Shown here one piece after another: positions 41,632 through 49,929 of a stretch of 64,000 nt of DNA; the stretch's first letter is position 1, and every line of letters begins with the position of its first letter. This stretch comes from a candidate division FCPU426 bacterium (GTDB lineage Bacteria > Oederibacteriota > Muellerivitia > Muellerivitales > Muellerivitaceae). The DNA lies in contig DAIDGV010000024.1 in assembly GCA_027452205.1 (NCBI GenBank), forward strand, positions 590,750 to 654,749. Direction: 5' to 3'. The position numbers and the translations under genes are program-made. Under the pieces are notes generated by a model. It was not told the origin of the DNA. It saw nothing but the letters and a program-made list of their open reading frames with translations, and ran no database searches.

Positions 41632-42714
41632 TCAGAAACGGTCGGGAACCTTCCAAACACCCGGTATGGGCGTGGAGCAAGAGGGGCAAAGGCCATCGGT
41701 GCCCAGGTGGTTTCGCAAAACCTTATAGCCGTTACGCTCGATGAGGGTCTTTTCGCATTGGGGACAGACCGTATTTTCGGTGGTGCCGACCTGGCCGGGC
41801 AGGTTGCCCGAATAGACATAGCGAAGTCCGGCGGCCTTGCCGATGTTCCAGCTCAGGTTGAGGGTTTGGGGCGAGGTTGATTCGCCACCGAGCCTCTTAT
41901 AGTCCGGGTGGAAAGCGGTGACATGCCAGGGAATGTCCTTCGAGACCGAGGCGATGAATTTAGCGATGTCGGTCAGTTCTTTTTCGCTGTCGTTCATGCC
42001 GGGAATGACCAGGGTCACGATCTCCAGCCAAATGCCCAGGGCTTTCAAACGCTGGATCGTATCCAGCACCGGGGCCAGGGTGCCGCCGATACTGTGGCGG
42101 TAGGTCTGGTCGTTGAAACACTTCAGGTCCACCTTATAAAGATCCACCCAGGGCTTGAGGAAGTCCAGCACCTCGGGCGTGGCGTTGCCGTTGGAAACGT
42201 AAGAGGTCAGCAGTTTCTTGCGCCTGGCGATCTGGAAGATCTCCACCGCCCATTCGCTGGTGATGAGCGGTTCGTTGTAGGTGGAGGTAATGACCTGGCA
42301 ATGATTGTCCAGGGCGGCCTCGACCAGCGCGTCGGCGCGCACATCCTGGGGATAAGCCCCCTCGGCCTCGCTGGCGGGGTTGCGCAAGGCTTGGCTGTTG
42401 ATCCAGTTCTGGCAGAAGTCGCAGTGATAATCGCAGCCCAGCATGCCGAAGGACAGGGCCTTGCTGCCGGGCAGCGCGTGAAAAAAGGGTTTCTTCTCGA
42501 TGGGGTCGGCGGCCAGGGCGCCCACGTAATAGCGGGGCACCATCAAAGTGCCGTTACGGTTGTAACGCACCTTGCAGATGCCCCTTTGGCCTTCGGGGAT
42601 ACGGCAGCGATGGGCGCAGGCGTAACATTGCACCCGGTCGCCGGGAAGCTTTTCGTAAAGCGAACCGGGGGTAGAACGTTCAGTGAGAAGTTGTTCTAAG
42701 GTGCTGGGTGACAT
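41632..42714 (-). CDS. amrS: AmmeMemoRadiSam system radical SAM enzyme (AmrS-like)
   Basis: 360-residue radical SAM protein. The N-terminus has a Cys-rich segment (CYACAHRCRIPEGQRGICKVR), then the cluster motif CDYHCDFC (C-x3-C-x2-C) at about residues 94-101. The C-terminus has a Cys-pair zinc-ribbon-like end (CPQCEKTL, GLCPSC). These are the features of AmrS, also annotated PflE-like. In other genomes it accompanies Memo and AMMECR1 homologues, neither of which is seen in this window. The AmrS group has an unknown substrate. The minus-strand gene is followed by the coiled-coil pair. Confidence 0.9.
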   Translation of the reverse strand: MSPSTLEQLLTERSTPGSLYEKLPGDRVQCYACAHRCRIPEGQRGICKVRYNRNGTLMVPRYYVGALAADPIEKKPFFHALPGSKALSFGMLGCDYHCDFCQNWINSQALRNPASEAEGAYPQDVRADALVEAALDNHCQVITSTYNEPLITSEWAVEIFQIARRKKLLTSYVSNGNATPEVLDFLKPWVDLYKVDLKCFNDQTYRHSIGGTLAPVLDTIQRLKALGIWLEIVTLVIPGMNDSEKELTDIAKFIASVSKDIPWHVTAFHPDYKRLGGESTSPQTLNLSWNIGKAAGLRYVYSGNLPGQVGTTENTVCPQCEKTLIERNGYKVLRNHLGTDGLCPSCSTPIPGVWKVPDRF

Positions 42715-42977
42715 CGTTTTATATTAAGAAGATAAGAAGCTGAAAGAAACAGCATCTTTGCTGAAGAAAGGAAGAGTCAAAGGCCATTTGGCCACAGATG
42801 CAGGGGATACATAAAACCATAATTCTGAATTCTTAATTTTGAATTATGAATTGTTGGTATATCCCCTGAATCCCCCTGTATCTGTGGCTAATCAAGCTTT
42901 TTGATCTGGAATCGAAGTTATGAACTTTCCCGACAAACTGTTAAAATAACGATCCATTCTTGGTGGAAAGAAAAGCC
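42715..42977. repeat. Repeat-filled intergenic region with inverted GCCACAGAT repeats
   Basis: 263 bases without a gene. GCCACAGATGCAGGGGATA at 42791-42809 is exactly repeated at 44831-44849. Its relative in inverse orientation (TATCCCC...TCTGTGGC) lies at 42859-42888. Between them is the A+T-rich repeat AATTTTGAATTATGAATT (42835-42852) that also occurs at 1951. TAAAAT at 42942-42947 may be the -10 for the DUF815 gene. Confidence 0.65.
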
Positions 42978-44336
42978 ATGGCCAAGCCTTCCCCGAAAAA
43001 ACAAAAACAACCGAATGCCGCGAAGCTGGCCCTGAGGGACCTGGACCGTTTAGTACTGCTCGACGGCGTTTTCGAGGACGAGGCGGGCCAGGCTTTCCAA
43101 AAACTGCTCAAGTGGATGGATAAAAAAGAGGACGCGGACGAAGGGCTACAGCGTTACGGCAAACTGTGGCGGCTCCTGATGGAATCCCAAAGCCCCCGGG
43201 AAAGCGCCGGAAACCTTTTCCAAGACCATTTTTTAGAACGCCTTTTAGAAGACCCTAATGTCTTTCACCAGCGCGCCGAGACCCTTCCTTTCGAGAAACT
43301 GCCCGAATCCCTGACCATGGTCTATAAGGCGGAGTTGGAGATCCTCCTTTCTATCCTCAAGACCGATTGGGAAACGGTGGTCTGTGAACAGATCAAGAAC
43401 CCCTTTGAGGTCATCCCCGCTTTCCACCCGGTGCCCGCGCCCCTGCCCGTGGACGGGTTCAGCCTGGCCAAGACCCGCCGCAAACTGAAAGAACGGCTTT
43501 TGCATGGCAAGGCGACCAACCTGGCGCAAGAGATCGCCCATCACTTTCACCAGGAAGGTTTCGGCGACTTTGGCCGATACCGGGCTTTCCGGTGGGAAGT
43601 TTCCCATTCCGGCGAGGGCCGCTTGCAGGGCATCGACAATGTGGACCCGATCCAACTGAAGAATCTCTTGGGCTATGACGAGGCCCGGAAGGCGCTGTTA
43701 GAGAACATCGAAGGCTTTGTGGCAGGCAAGGGCGGCAATAATGTTCTTATTTATGGGGAACGGGGAACAGGCAAGTCCTCCACGGTCAAAGCCCTGCTGA
43801 ACCATTACCACGATACGGGTTTGCGGTTGGTGGAAGTGCTGGCTTCCCACTTGAACGAATACCATGACATCCTGCGGCATTTGAAAGGCCGCAAGGAAAA
43901 GTTCGTGCTCTTCGTGGACGACCTGTCCTTTGAGGAGAACGAGACCTCTTATAAAGGGCTCAAGGCCCTGCTGGAAGGCACTATCGAGGCGACGCCCCCG
44001 AACGTGATCTTGATCGCCACGTCGAACCGCCGCCATCTGATCCGGGAGTTCTTCGACGACCGGGCGGGGGCCATCCAAAAAGAAGGCGAGATCCACGGCG
44101 CGGACACCATCGAAGAAAAGCTCTCCCTGTCGGACCGCTTCGGGCTGGTCGTCTCTTTCTATTCCCCCAACCAGGACATTTACCTTCAGATCGTGGAAAA
44201 TTGGGCCAAGGTGGAGGGTCTCAAGTTGCCCGCCGAGGAACTGCGCCGCCGGGCCCTGCAATGGGCCCTTTACAACAATGGCCGTTCGGGCCGCACCGCC
44301 CGCCAGTTCATCAATGACCTGAAAGGAAAACTGTAA
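42978..44336 (+). CDS. DUF815-family AAA+ ATPase
   Basis: About 452 residues from the ATG at 42978. The Lys/Pro/Gln-rich N-terminus (MAKPSPKKQKQPNAAK) is probably disordered, and about residues 20-225 are helical. The AAA+ module follows: Walker A GERGTGKSS at residue 260, Walker B VLFVDDLSFEE, sensor-1 region NVILIATSNRRH, and a lid helix with SGRTARQFINDL. DUF815 proteins are soluble cytoplasmic ATPases of unknown role. The stop overlaps the next ATG as TAATG, so it is translationally coupled to a cyclic-nucleotide-binding-domain protein. Confidence 0.93.
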   Translation: MAKPSPKKQKQPNAAKLALRDLDRLVLLDGVFEDEAGQAFQKLLKWMDKKEDADEGLQRYGKLWRLLMESQSPRESAGNLFQDHFLERLLEDPNVFHQRAETLPFEKLPESLTMVYKAELEILLSILKTDWETVVCEQIKNPFEVIPAFHPVPAPLPVDGFSLAKTRRKLKERLLHGKATNLAQEIAHHFHQEGFGDFGRYRAFRWEVSHSGEGRLQGIDNVDPIQLKNLLGYDEARKALLENIEGFVAGKGGNNVLIYGERGTGKSSTVKALLNHYHDTGLRLVEVLASHLNEYHDILRHLKGRKEKFVLFVDDLSFEENETSYKGLKALLEGTIEATPPNVILIATSNRRHLIREFFDDRAGAIQKEGEIHGADTIEEKLSLSDRFGLVVSFYSPNQDIYLQIVENWAKVEGLKLPAEELRRRALQWALYNNGRSGRTARQFINDLKGKL

Positions 44337-44809
44337 TGCTGGCCGACCTTTCCCTTTTCCAAAAAGACCCCAACTTCCGTGGTTTCCGGGAAGAGGACTG
44401 GGAATGCCTTTCCAGCTTCCTGGAACAAAAGACCATTCCGGCCAAAACGGTCATTTTCAAAGAGAATGATAAGGGCGATGGGTTCTATTGGATCGGTAAA
44501 GGTAAAGTGCGTATCAGCCGTCATTTCATTCCCGAAGGTAAAAAGAAGGTCCAAGAGAACCTTTTGACAGTTTTGGGACCGGGGTCCATTTTTGGAGAGA
44601 TGGCCCTGATCGAAAGGCCACCCCGCTCCGCGGACGCCACGACCGAGACCGACGCGGTCTTGTTGTACCTGTCCCACGCCCAGTATGAGAAGCTTTGTAA
44701 GGAAAAACCCGGAACGGCTTTGGCGATCCAGGACATCCTGGTCCGTACCCTTTGCGCCCGTTTGCGGGAGGCCAACCGTAATTTTGAGACCATTCTGTTC
44801 CTGGTGTAG
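44336..44809 (+). CDS. Cyclic-nucleotide-binding-domain protein without DNA-binding domain
   Basis: 157 residues, enough for one cNMP-binding beta-roll and a C-terminal helix. The beta-roll is recognised by IPAKTVIFKENDKGDGFYWIGKGKV and the phosphate-binding cassette PGSIFGEMALIERPPRSADA, with the Glu and Arg that contact cyclic nucleotides in CAP-type proteins. There is no helix-turn-helix. It starts inside the stop of the DUF815 gene (TAATG), so it may regulate that ATPase in response to cAMP, cGMP or another ligand; this is inference. Confidence 0.9.
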   Translation: MLADLSLFQKDPNFRGFREEDWECLSSFLEQKTIPAKTVIFKENDKGDGFYWIGKGKVRISRHFIPEGKKKVQENLLTVLGPGSIFGEMALIERPPRSADATTETDAVLLYLSHAQYEKLCKEKPGTALAIQDILVRTLCARLREANRNFETILFLV

Positions 44810-44830
44810 TCAAAAATCCAAATCCTTTTA

Positions 44831-44849
44831 GCCACAGATGCAGGGGATA
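44831..44849. repeat. GCCACAGATGCAGGGGATA repeat, copy at a gene start
   Basis: The 19-mer is identical to 42791-42809. Here it ends 10 bases before the ATG at 44860, and its AGGGG part (44843-44847) is the only purine-rich ribosome-site candidate for that gene. Confidence 0.6.
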
Positions 44850-44859
44850 AAACAAAAGC

Positions 44860-45792
44860 ATGAAAAATAATCTTCGTTCATTAATGCTTTTGTTAGCGTT
44901 GGGCTTAACGACATTCAGCGAAGCGGCAGGAAAAGCCTCCATCCCTCTTCCGTCCCTGCTCTTATGCGAAAGCGGTAAAGCCGCCATTGCCCATGTGGTC
45001 CACAACCAAGTGGATTGGACCTATGACCTGGACGGCCCCCTGAAAGATGTCCAACCGGAGCCAGACGATACCTTTTTAGTGGCCGGAGGGACCAAGCAGG
45101 TCTCGCTGGTCAAAAGGGTCTGGAAAAGTTTCCGTGTAATCTGGGATTGGGGAAAGGTGAACACGGGCACCATCGAGAGCGCGGCGGCGGCGGATTGGGA
45201 CACGAACGGTCATCCGACATTGGTGGTCGCGGCGGATTCCAAGAACCCACGGCTTTTCCTGGCCGAGGCCCGGAGCAACGGCGTGAAGATCCGCTGGGAA
45301 TACAAATTGCCGGTCGCTCCCCGACTGGTGCATCTTTGCCCGGACAGCGGCAATTTTTTGGTGATCCTGAAGGACTCGACCGTCAAAGAGATCTATTTCC
45401 AAGAGGACAAGGAGGTCTGGTCGTTGGGAAAGGCCGACGGATTCAAGGATATCCGTGACTTGGTCCGGGACCCTTGGGCCCGCACTTATGTGGCCGACGC
45501 GGCCAAGGGATCCATCACTTGCTTGGATCCGCATAAAAAGACCCTTTGGGAGACCCACTTGCCCCTGGCGCCGGGCGCTTTTCAGGACATGGCCTTGTCG
45601 CTTTTTCGGAAGCATAACAAGCGGCTCCTGCTGGCCTCGGTGCATTTCGCCGATAACCGGGGAGATGTGGTCTATCTGCTCAATACCGAAACGGGCAAGG
45701 TACTCCAATGGAGTGACCGTACGGCCAAGGGACCCTATCCGCATTTCTTCAAGGCCACTTTGAACGAGGCTTTCTACTATCAAAAGCAATAA
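44860..45792 (+). CDS. Exported PQQ-like beta-propeller
   Basis: 310 residues with a signal peptide (SLMLLLALGLTTFSEAA). The mature chain has propeller-blade repeats of PQQ type: VDWTYDLDGPLKDVQPEPDD, KSFRVIWDWGKV, GVKIRWEYKLPVAP, GSITCLDPHKKTLWETHLPL and VVYLLNTETGKVLQW. It therefore resembles BamB/PQQ-dehydrogenase-type propellers, but no PQQ or metal ligands are evident, so a binding scaffold is more likely. The repeat element just upstream may supply its ribosome site. The function is unknown. Confidence 0.72.
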   Translation: MKNNLRSLMLLLALGLTTFSEAAGKASIPLPSLLLCESGKAAIAHVVHNQVDWTYDLDGPLKDVQPEPDDTFLVAGGTKQVSLVKRVWKSFRVIWDWGKVNTGTIESAAAADWDTNGHPTLVVAADSKNPRLFLAEARSNGVKIRWEYKLPVAPRLVHLCPDSGNFLVILKDSTVKEIYFQEDKEVWSLGKADGFKDIRDLVRDPWARTYVADAAKGSITCLDPHKKTLWETHLPLAPGAFQDMALSLFRKHNKRLLLASVHFADNRGDVVYLLNTETGKVLQWSDRTAKGPYPHFFKATLNEAFYYQKQ

Positions 45793-45873
45793 ACAGCCTT
45801 TTGGGAACCTTTATCCGGATCGGCCCGTCTCAAAAAAGTGGATGAAGTAAAAAATGATCCAAGGAAATTTCCC

Positions 45874-46998
45874 GTGAAAAAATTCATTCTGATATTGCTG
45901 GTTTGGGTGAGTGGAACGACTTTTCTTCAGGCGGGAGCGGTCTCTTTAACACCCGCCGAAATCAACCGAATCCAGGCCTTGATCAAAACATCCCCGGGCG
46001 CCGCCCAATGGGCCAAATCCCTTGAAAAGTCCGCTGAGGGTAATTTGACCCAAACACCCCATCCCATCGACCGCATCCAGACCGCAGGCCAGCTCAAGGG
46101 CAGTGACACCAAAACCCGTACCGAGGAAGCCTTAAAGGATATTTACCGGTTGAAAACTCTCGAATGGGCTTTCGTGTTTACGGGCAGAGAAAATTTTGAA
46201 CGAAAGGCGCAAGACTATGTGCTCTCTTGGGCCAAGACCTGTCAGCCGCCTGAAAATCCGATCGATGCTACCAACCTTGAAACGCTCATTGAGACCTATG
46301 ACCTGATCCGCGCCGATGTGGCCCCGGCGGACCAGGCCCTGGTGGATGGCTGGCTTCGAAAAGTAACGCAAACCTTGATCGCTTCCGATGATCCTCGCAA
46401 AAAGACGCACATCAACAATTGGCAGGCCCATCGATTGAAGATCATCGGCATGGCGGCTTTCACCCTGGGCGACCCGGCCCTGGAACAACAGGTCCTTGAT
46501 TCGTTCAAGACCCTTCTGCAAGCGAACCTGAACGGGGATGGCACGACCTATGATTTTTTAGAAAGGGACGCCCTGCATTATCACATCTATGACCTGGAGC
46601 CCATGATCCGGCTGGCGATGGTCTATCAAAGGGCCCAGAACCTGGACCTCTATCATTGGAAGACGGATAACGGCGCTTCGATGGCCCAATGCGTGGCTTT
46701 CCTGCTGCCCTATGCCAAGGGTGAGAAGACCCACGCTGAGTATGTCCATACCCAAGTGAAATTTGACATCCAAAGGGCCCAGAACCACGAGAAGGGGCAT
46801 GGCATCGGCGAGCCTTTCGACCCCAAGGCGGCGCAAAAATGTTTGGAGCTGGCCCAATATTACCAACCGGAATTGAAAAGCTTGGTGGGTCAGTTGACAG
46901 GAAAACCGGACAGCGTTTATCCGTCCCTTCAGGTCCTTTTAAATGAAATGATACGGCCTGTAACGCCTACCACTCCGACCACACCAACCTCGAAATGA
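45874..46998 (+). CDS. Exported alginate-lyase-like (alpha/alpha-barrel) protein
   Basis: About 374 residues using the GTG at 45874, which gives a good leader (MKKFILILLVWVSGTTFLQAG) behind AAGGAA; a GTG at 45838 is less likely. The body is helical, with elements of alginate-lyase/alpha-alpha-toroid proteins: LKTLEWAFVFTGRENFERKA, LETLIETYDLIRADV, INNWQAHRLKIIGMAAFTLGD and the His-containing LERDALHYHIYDLEPM. These point to a polysaccharide lyase of the PL5/PL38-like type. The C-terminus is a Thr/Pro tail (TPTTPTTPT). The substrate is unproven. Confidence 0.7.
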   Translation: MKKFILILLVWVSGTTFLQAGAVSLTPAEINRIQALIKTSPGAAQWAKSLEKSAEGNLTQTPHPIDRIQTAGQLKGSDTKTRTEEALKDIYRLKTLEWAFVFTGRENFERKAQDYVLSWAKTCQPPENPIDATNLETLIETYDLIRADVAPADQALVDGWLRKVTQTLIASDDPRKKTHINNWQAHRLKIIGMAAFTLGDPALEQQVLDSFKTLLQANLNGDGTTYDFLERDALHYHIYDLEPMIRLAMVYQRAQNLDLYHWKTDNGASMAQCVAFLLPYAKGEKTHAEYVHTQVKFDIQRAQNHEKGHGIGEPFDPKAAQKCLELAQYYQPELKSLVGQLTGKPDSVYPSLQVLLNEMIRPVTPTTPTTPTSK

Positions 46999-47050
46999 CC
47001 CGGAAAGGTCGTTAGAATAGCCAGGTTTTTACCCTTATTCGAGGCGGCCC

Positions 47051-48130
47051 ATGAACAACCATCTTTTTCACCATGATCTAGCGCCGGTGGGTGATTGGAC
47101 CTTAGCGGGGCTCATCCTCGTCATTTGGATCCTGCTGGGCTGGCTCATCGCTCGATTGGCTTTTTTGGTGCTCAAACAATGGGCGGCCAAGACCCATTTC
47201 CAATTCAGCAACATGTTCGTTCGGGCCCTGCCGGTGCCCATCTATGTGCTGGTCATCATCACGGGTTTCATGGTGTCGGTGAAGAACGCGCCCTTCCTCG
47301 ACGCTGATGTGGCTGTCATTTCCCACTGGCTGAATGTGGCTATGTTCGTGGCCTTGATCTACCTGGCCGACAATGTCCTGCAAGGTTTGATCCGGGATCT
47401 GGAGAAAAAGCACCAAGGCATTCGCGAGGCGCACTTTCTTTTCTCGGCCTCCATCCATATCGGTGTCTGGGCGCTGGGGACCATGTTCGTGTTGGACAGC
47501 CTGGGGATCTCCATTACGCCCATCCTGGCTTCCTTGGGGGTCGGCAGTTTGGCGGTGGCCCTGGGTTTCCAAAGCACCTTTACGAACCTTTTTTCGGGCA
47601 TTTATCTTTTGATGGATAAGCCGGTGCATCTGGGAGATTACATCAAGCTGTCCACCGGGGAAGAGGGCAATGTGGAAAAGATCGGCTGGCGCACGACCCA
47701 GATCCGCACTCCGGCCAACCACATGGTCATCCTGCCCAATTCCAAATTGGCGGAGAACCTTATCCAGAATTTCACCCTGCCGACGCCGGTCTGCGCTTTC
47801 AGCGTGGAAGCGGGTGTGGATTATGCCAGCGACCTGAAAAAGGTCGAAGCGGTCACGGTGGAGGTGGCTAGCGCTATCCAACAGCGGGTGCCGGGCGCGG
47901 ACAAGAACTACCAGCCCAGCGTTTCTTTCCACGGTTTTGGGATTTATTCCATCAACTTCTCGGTGAACCTCCAGGCGCAATTTTATGGGGCGACCTTTAC
48001 CATGAAGCATGAGTTCATCAAGGCCTTGCATGAACGGTATCGCCAAGAAAAGATCACCATGCCTTTCCCGGTCCAATCAGTGGAATTGCGTAATGCTCCG
48101 CCGGACTGGGGCGCCAAGCGTCCATCTTGA
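47051..48130 (+). CDS. MscS-family mechanosensitive channel
   Basis: 359-residue inner-membrane channel. Four N-terminal hydrophobic segments are followed by the pore helix region (SITPILASLGVGSLAVALGFQSTFTNLFSGIYLLM), rich in the Ala/Gly pattern of MscS TM3. The beta domain follows with PVHLGDYIKLSTGEEGNVEKIGWRTTQIRTPANHMVILPNSKLAENLIQN, then the alpha/beta cytoplasmic vestibule. It opens under membrane tension to release osmolytes. A TAGAAT at 47013-47018 may be its -10. The last 4 bases overlap the next gene. Confidence 0.96.
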   Translation: MNNHLFHHDLAPVGDWTLAGLILVIWILLGWLIARLAFLVLKQWAAKTHFQFSNMFVRALPVPIYVLVIITGFMVSVKNAPFLDADVAVISHWLNVAMFVALIYLADNVLQGLIRDLEKKHQGIREAHFLFSASIHIGVWALGTMFVLDSLGISITPILASLGVGSLAVALGFQSTFTNLFSGIYLLMDKPVHLGDYIKLSTGEEGNVEKIGWRTTQIRTPANHMVILPNSKLAENLIQNFTLPTPVCAFSVEAGVDYASDLKKVEAVTVEVASAIQQRVPGADKNYQPSVSFHGFGIYSINFSVNLQAQFYGATFTMKHEFIKALHERYRQEKITMPFPVQSVELRNAPPDWGAKRPS

Positions 48131-49215
48131 AATCGAACCTGAAACCCATTTTTTTCCTGTTCCTGTTCGCGGGGCTGCCCGCCGCTATTCAAGCCCAAGA
48201 GAATGTCCTTTTTTCCGGTCAGCTTTCCACCGAGGCGGGGATCATCCACCCGGCGGATAGCGCGGCCAATAGTTATCAATCCAGCCGCGCCTTGCTCAAG
48301 GCGCATGAGGAATTCGAGAACGGCCTTTCCTGGGCCCTGGAAGGACAAGCGGATCAGCAAACCGCTTCTAATGCCTTGCCGGCTAATTGGCTGCTTTATC
48401 CCGCCAACAACCGGTTCCAACTGGAAGCGGACGATACTACCGCTTCCTTCAGCGGTTCCTTCAATATGGCGAGGTTGGACCGGGCTTATCTTAAATGGGT
48501 CTCGGGGCCGCTCGAACTGACCGCCGGGCTTCAATCCTTCGACAATGGATCGAGTAACTTTTACAGCCCGACCCATTATTTTAATCCGGTGCCGGTGCTG
48601 GCCTGGGAGCCGGATATTCCCTTGGGTTCTGAAGGGGTGAATGCCAACTGTTTCTTGTTCGACGACCTTTCCTTGGAAGGGTCGGTGCGGTGGCTGGCGG
48701 ATGGAAATTCCGAGGAAGTGTTCCGCCTGATCGACCGGGGGATCGGCATTACCCTGACGCCCAGTTTCGCTCTTTTGGAGGGCCGGGATGGGATAGGACT
48801 GGAATTATCCGGCACCTTCCCGGACTTTCAGGTGCGATTCGAGGGCGTGAACTGGATCTATGCCAATAATACGGACCTCTTCGAGTGGGTGGGCGCGGTC
48901 TCGACCCTGATCGACAAGACCAAGGTCAGCCTGCAATGCCTGCAGGATGCCACGGGCGGCGCGTTGGGACCCTGGCAAGGAAGCCTGCCCGGGATCTTTT
49001 ACCTTTTCGCTTCGGCCCAGCGGGATCTTACGGCACAATGGCGGCTTGAGGCGACGGGGGTGCAACCCCTCAACGGCGGACCTTTCCTGTTCTGGCCCCA
49101 GGTCTCCTGGGCCTTTGAACCTGAATGGAAATTGCGCTTCCAAGCCCAATGGCGATCGAGCAACGTGATCTACGCCCAGGACCAAGCGGGCCTGTCGGTC
49201 GATTATTCGTTCTAA
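48127..49215 (+). CDS. Outer-membrane beta-barrel protein, unknown
   Basis: 362 residues from a TTG start that overlaps the stop of the MscS gene (TTGA). The signal peptide ends AAIQAQ. Amphipathic strands with many aromatic residues (NPVPVLAWEPDIPLG, QWRLEATGVQPLNGGPFLFW) follow, ending LSVDYSF with a C-terminal Phe, a sign of an outer-membrane barrel. It may be a channel or lipid/solute-binding barrel. No known family is recognised. Co-expression with an inner-membrane mechanosensitive channel suggests an envelope-stress or export link, which is inference. Confidence 0.68.
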   Translation: MKSNLKPIFFLFLFAGLPAAIQAQENVLFSGQLSTEAGIIHPADSAANSYQSSRALLKAHEEFENGLSWALEGQADQQTASNALPANWLLYPANNRFQLEADDTTASFSGSFNMARLDRAYLKWVSGPLELTAGLQSFDNGSSNFYSPTHYFNPVPVLAWEPDIPLGSEGVNANCFLFDDLSLEGSVRWLADGNSEEVFRLIDRGIGITLTPSFALLEGRDGIGLELSGTFPDFQVRFEGVNWIYANNTDLFEWVGAVSTLIDKTKVSLQCLQDATGGALGPWQGSLPGIFYLFASAQRDLTAQWRLEATGVQPLNGGPFLFWPQVSWAFEPEWKLRFQAQWRSSNVIYAQDQAGLSVDYSF

Positions 49216-49230
49216 ATAAGGATCTTGAAA

Positions 49231-49812
49231 ATGAAGAAGCTGAACAAAGTGAAGATGAAACCGAAGCCCAAAGCCGCCCCAGCACAGACTTTCCGGCCGA
49301 AAAATTTTCCCGAGAACTTGGTCTTGATCGGCATGTTCGGCAGCGGCAAGAGCACGATCGGGCGCATCCTGGCCCAAAAATTACGGTATCACTTCGTGGA
49401 CGTGGACCAACTGATCGAGCGCCGGTACCAAAAACCCCTCCAACGGGTGCTGGACGACCTGGGGACGAAGGGTTTCATGAAGATGGAGGACGACGTCCTG
49501 CAAAAACTGAGGCAGTGGCACGCGGTCATCTCGCCGGGCGGCAGCGCGGTTTACTACCCCAAGGGCATGGCCCAGCTGAAAAAACTGGGTCCCCGCATCT
49601 ATTTAAAGGTTTCCCTTCCGACCCTTCAAAAGCGCCTGCCCGATTGGTCCCAACGGGGCGTGGTTTGCCGGGGTGGCAGCACCTTACCGGCGCTTTACCG
49701 TGAAAGAACCCCTCTTTTCAAAAAATACGCCGATTACACGATCGATACCGAAAAGAAATCCGCTGAAAAGATAGCCGCCGAGATCCTGAGGATTCTTTTA
49801 GCCGCTTTTTAA
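49231..49812 (+). CDS. Shikimate-kinase-like P-loop protein, degenerate active site
   Basis: 193 residues from the ATG at 49231 (a TTG at 49225 is also in frame). A Lys/Pro-rich tail of about 28 residues precedes an AroK-like P-loop kinase: GMFGSGKST (Walker A), FVDVDQLIERR (equivalent of D34 region), SPGGSAVYY (equivalent of the GGG motif) and LYRERTPLFKKYADYTIDT (lid arginine). The motif that should read FRxxE, whose arginine binds shikimate carboxylate, reads FMKME here, and the GGG becomes PGGS. It probably phosphorylates another small molecule or is regulatory. No aromatic-pathway gene is adjacent. Confidence 0.82.
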   Translation: MKKLNKVKMKPKPKAAPAQTFRPKNFPENLVLIGMFGSGKSTIGRILAQKLRYHFVDVDQLIERRYQKPLQRVLDDLGTKGFMKMEDDVLQKLRQWHAVISPGGSAVYYPKGMAQLKKLGPRIYLKVSLPTLQKRLPDWSQRGVVCRGGSTLPALYRERTPLFKKYADYTIDTEKKSAEKIAAEILRILLAAF

Positions 49813-49929
49813 AAGGTCTTTGCCCTCCGTAACAAGGAAAAACAAACCCGGTTTCCTGGGGTTGGGTGGTTGATTTTGTCGGCTGGGCCGTGGAAGGATG
49901 AAATATCTTTTGTCCCTGAGGAGGGAATC

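Noticed and set aside
42791-42888. CRISPR array or insertion sequence
   Set aside because: Only two inverted copies with a single A+T-rich spacer, no regular repeats and no transposase frame.
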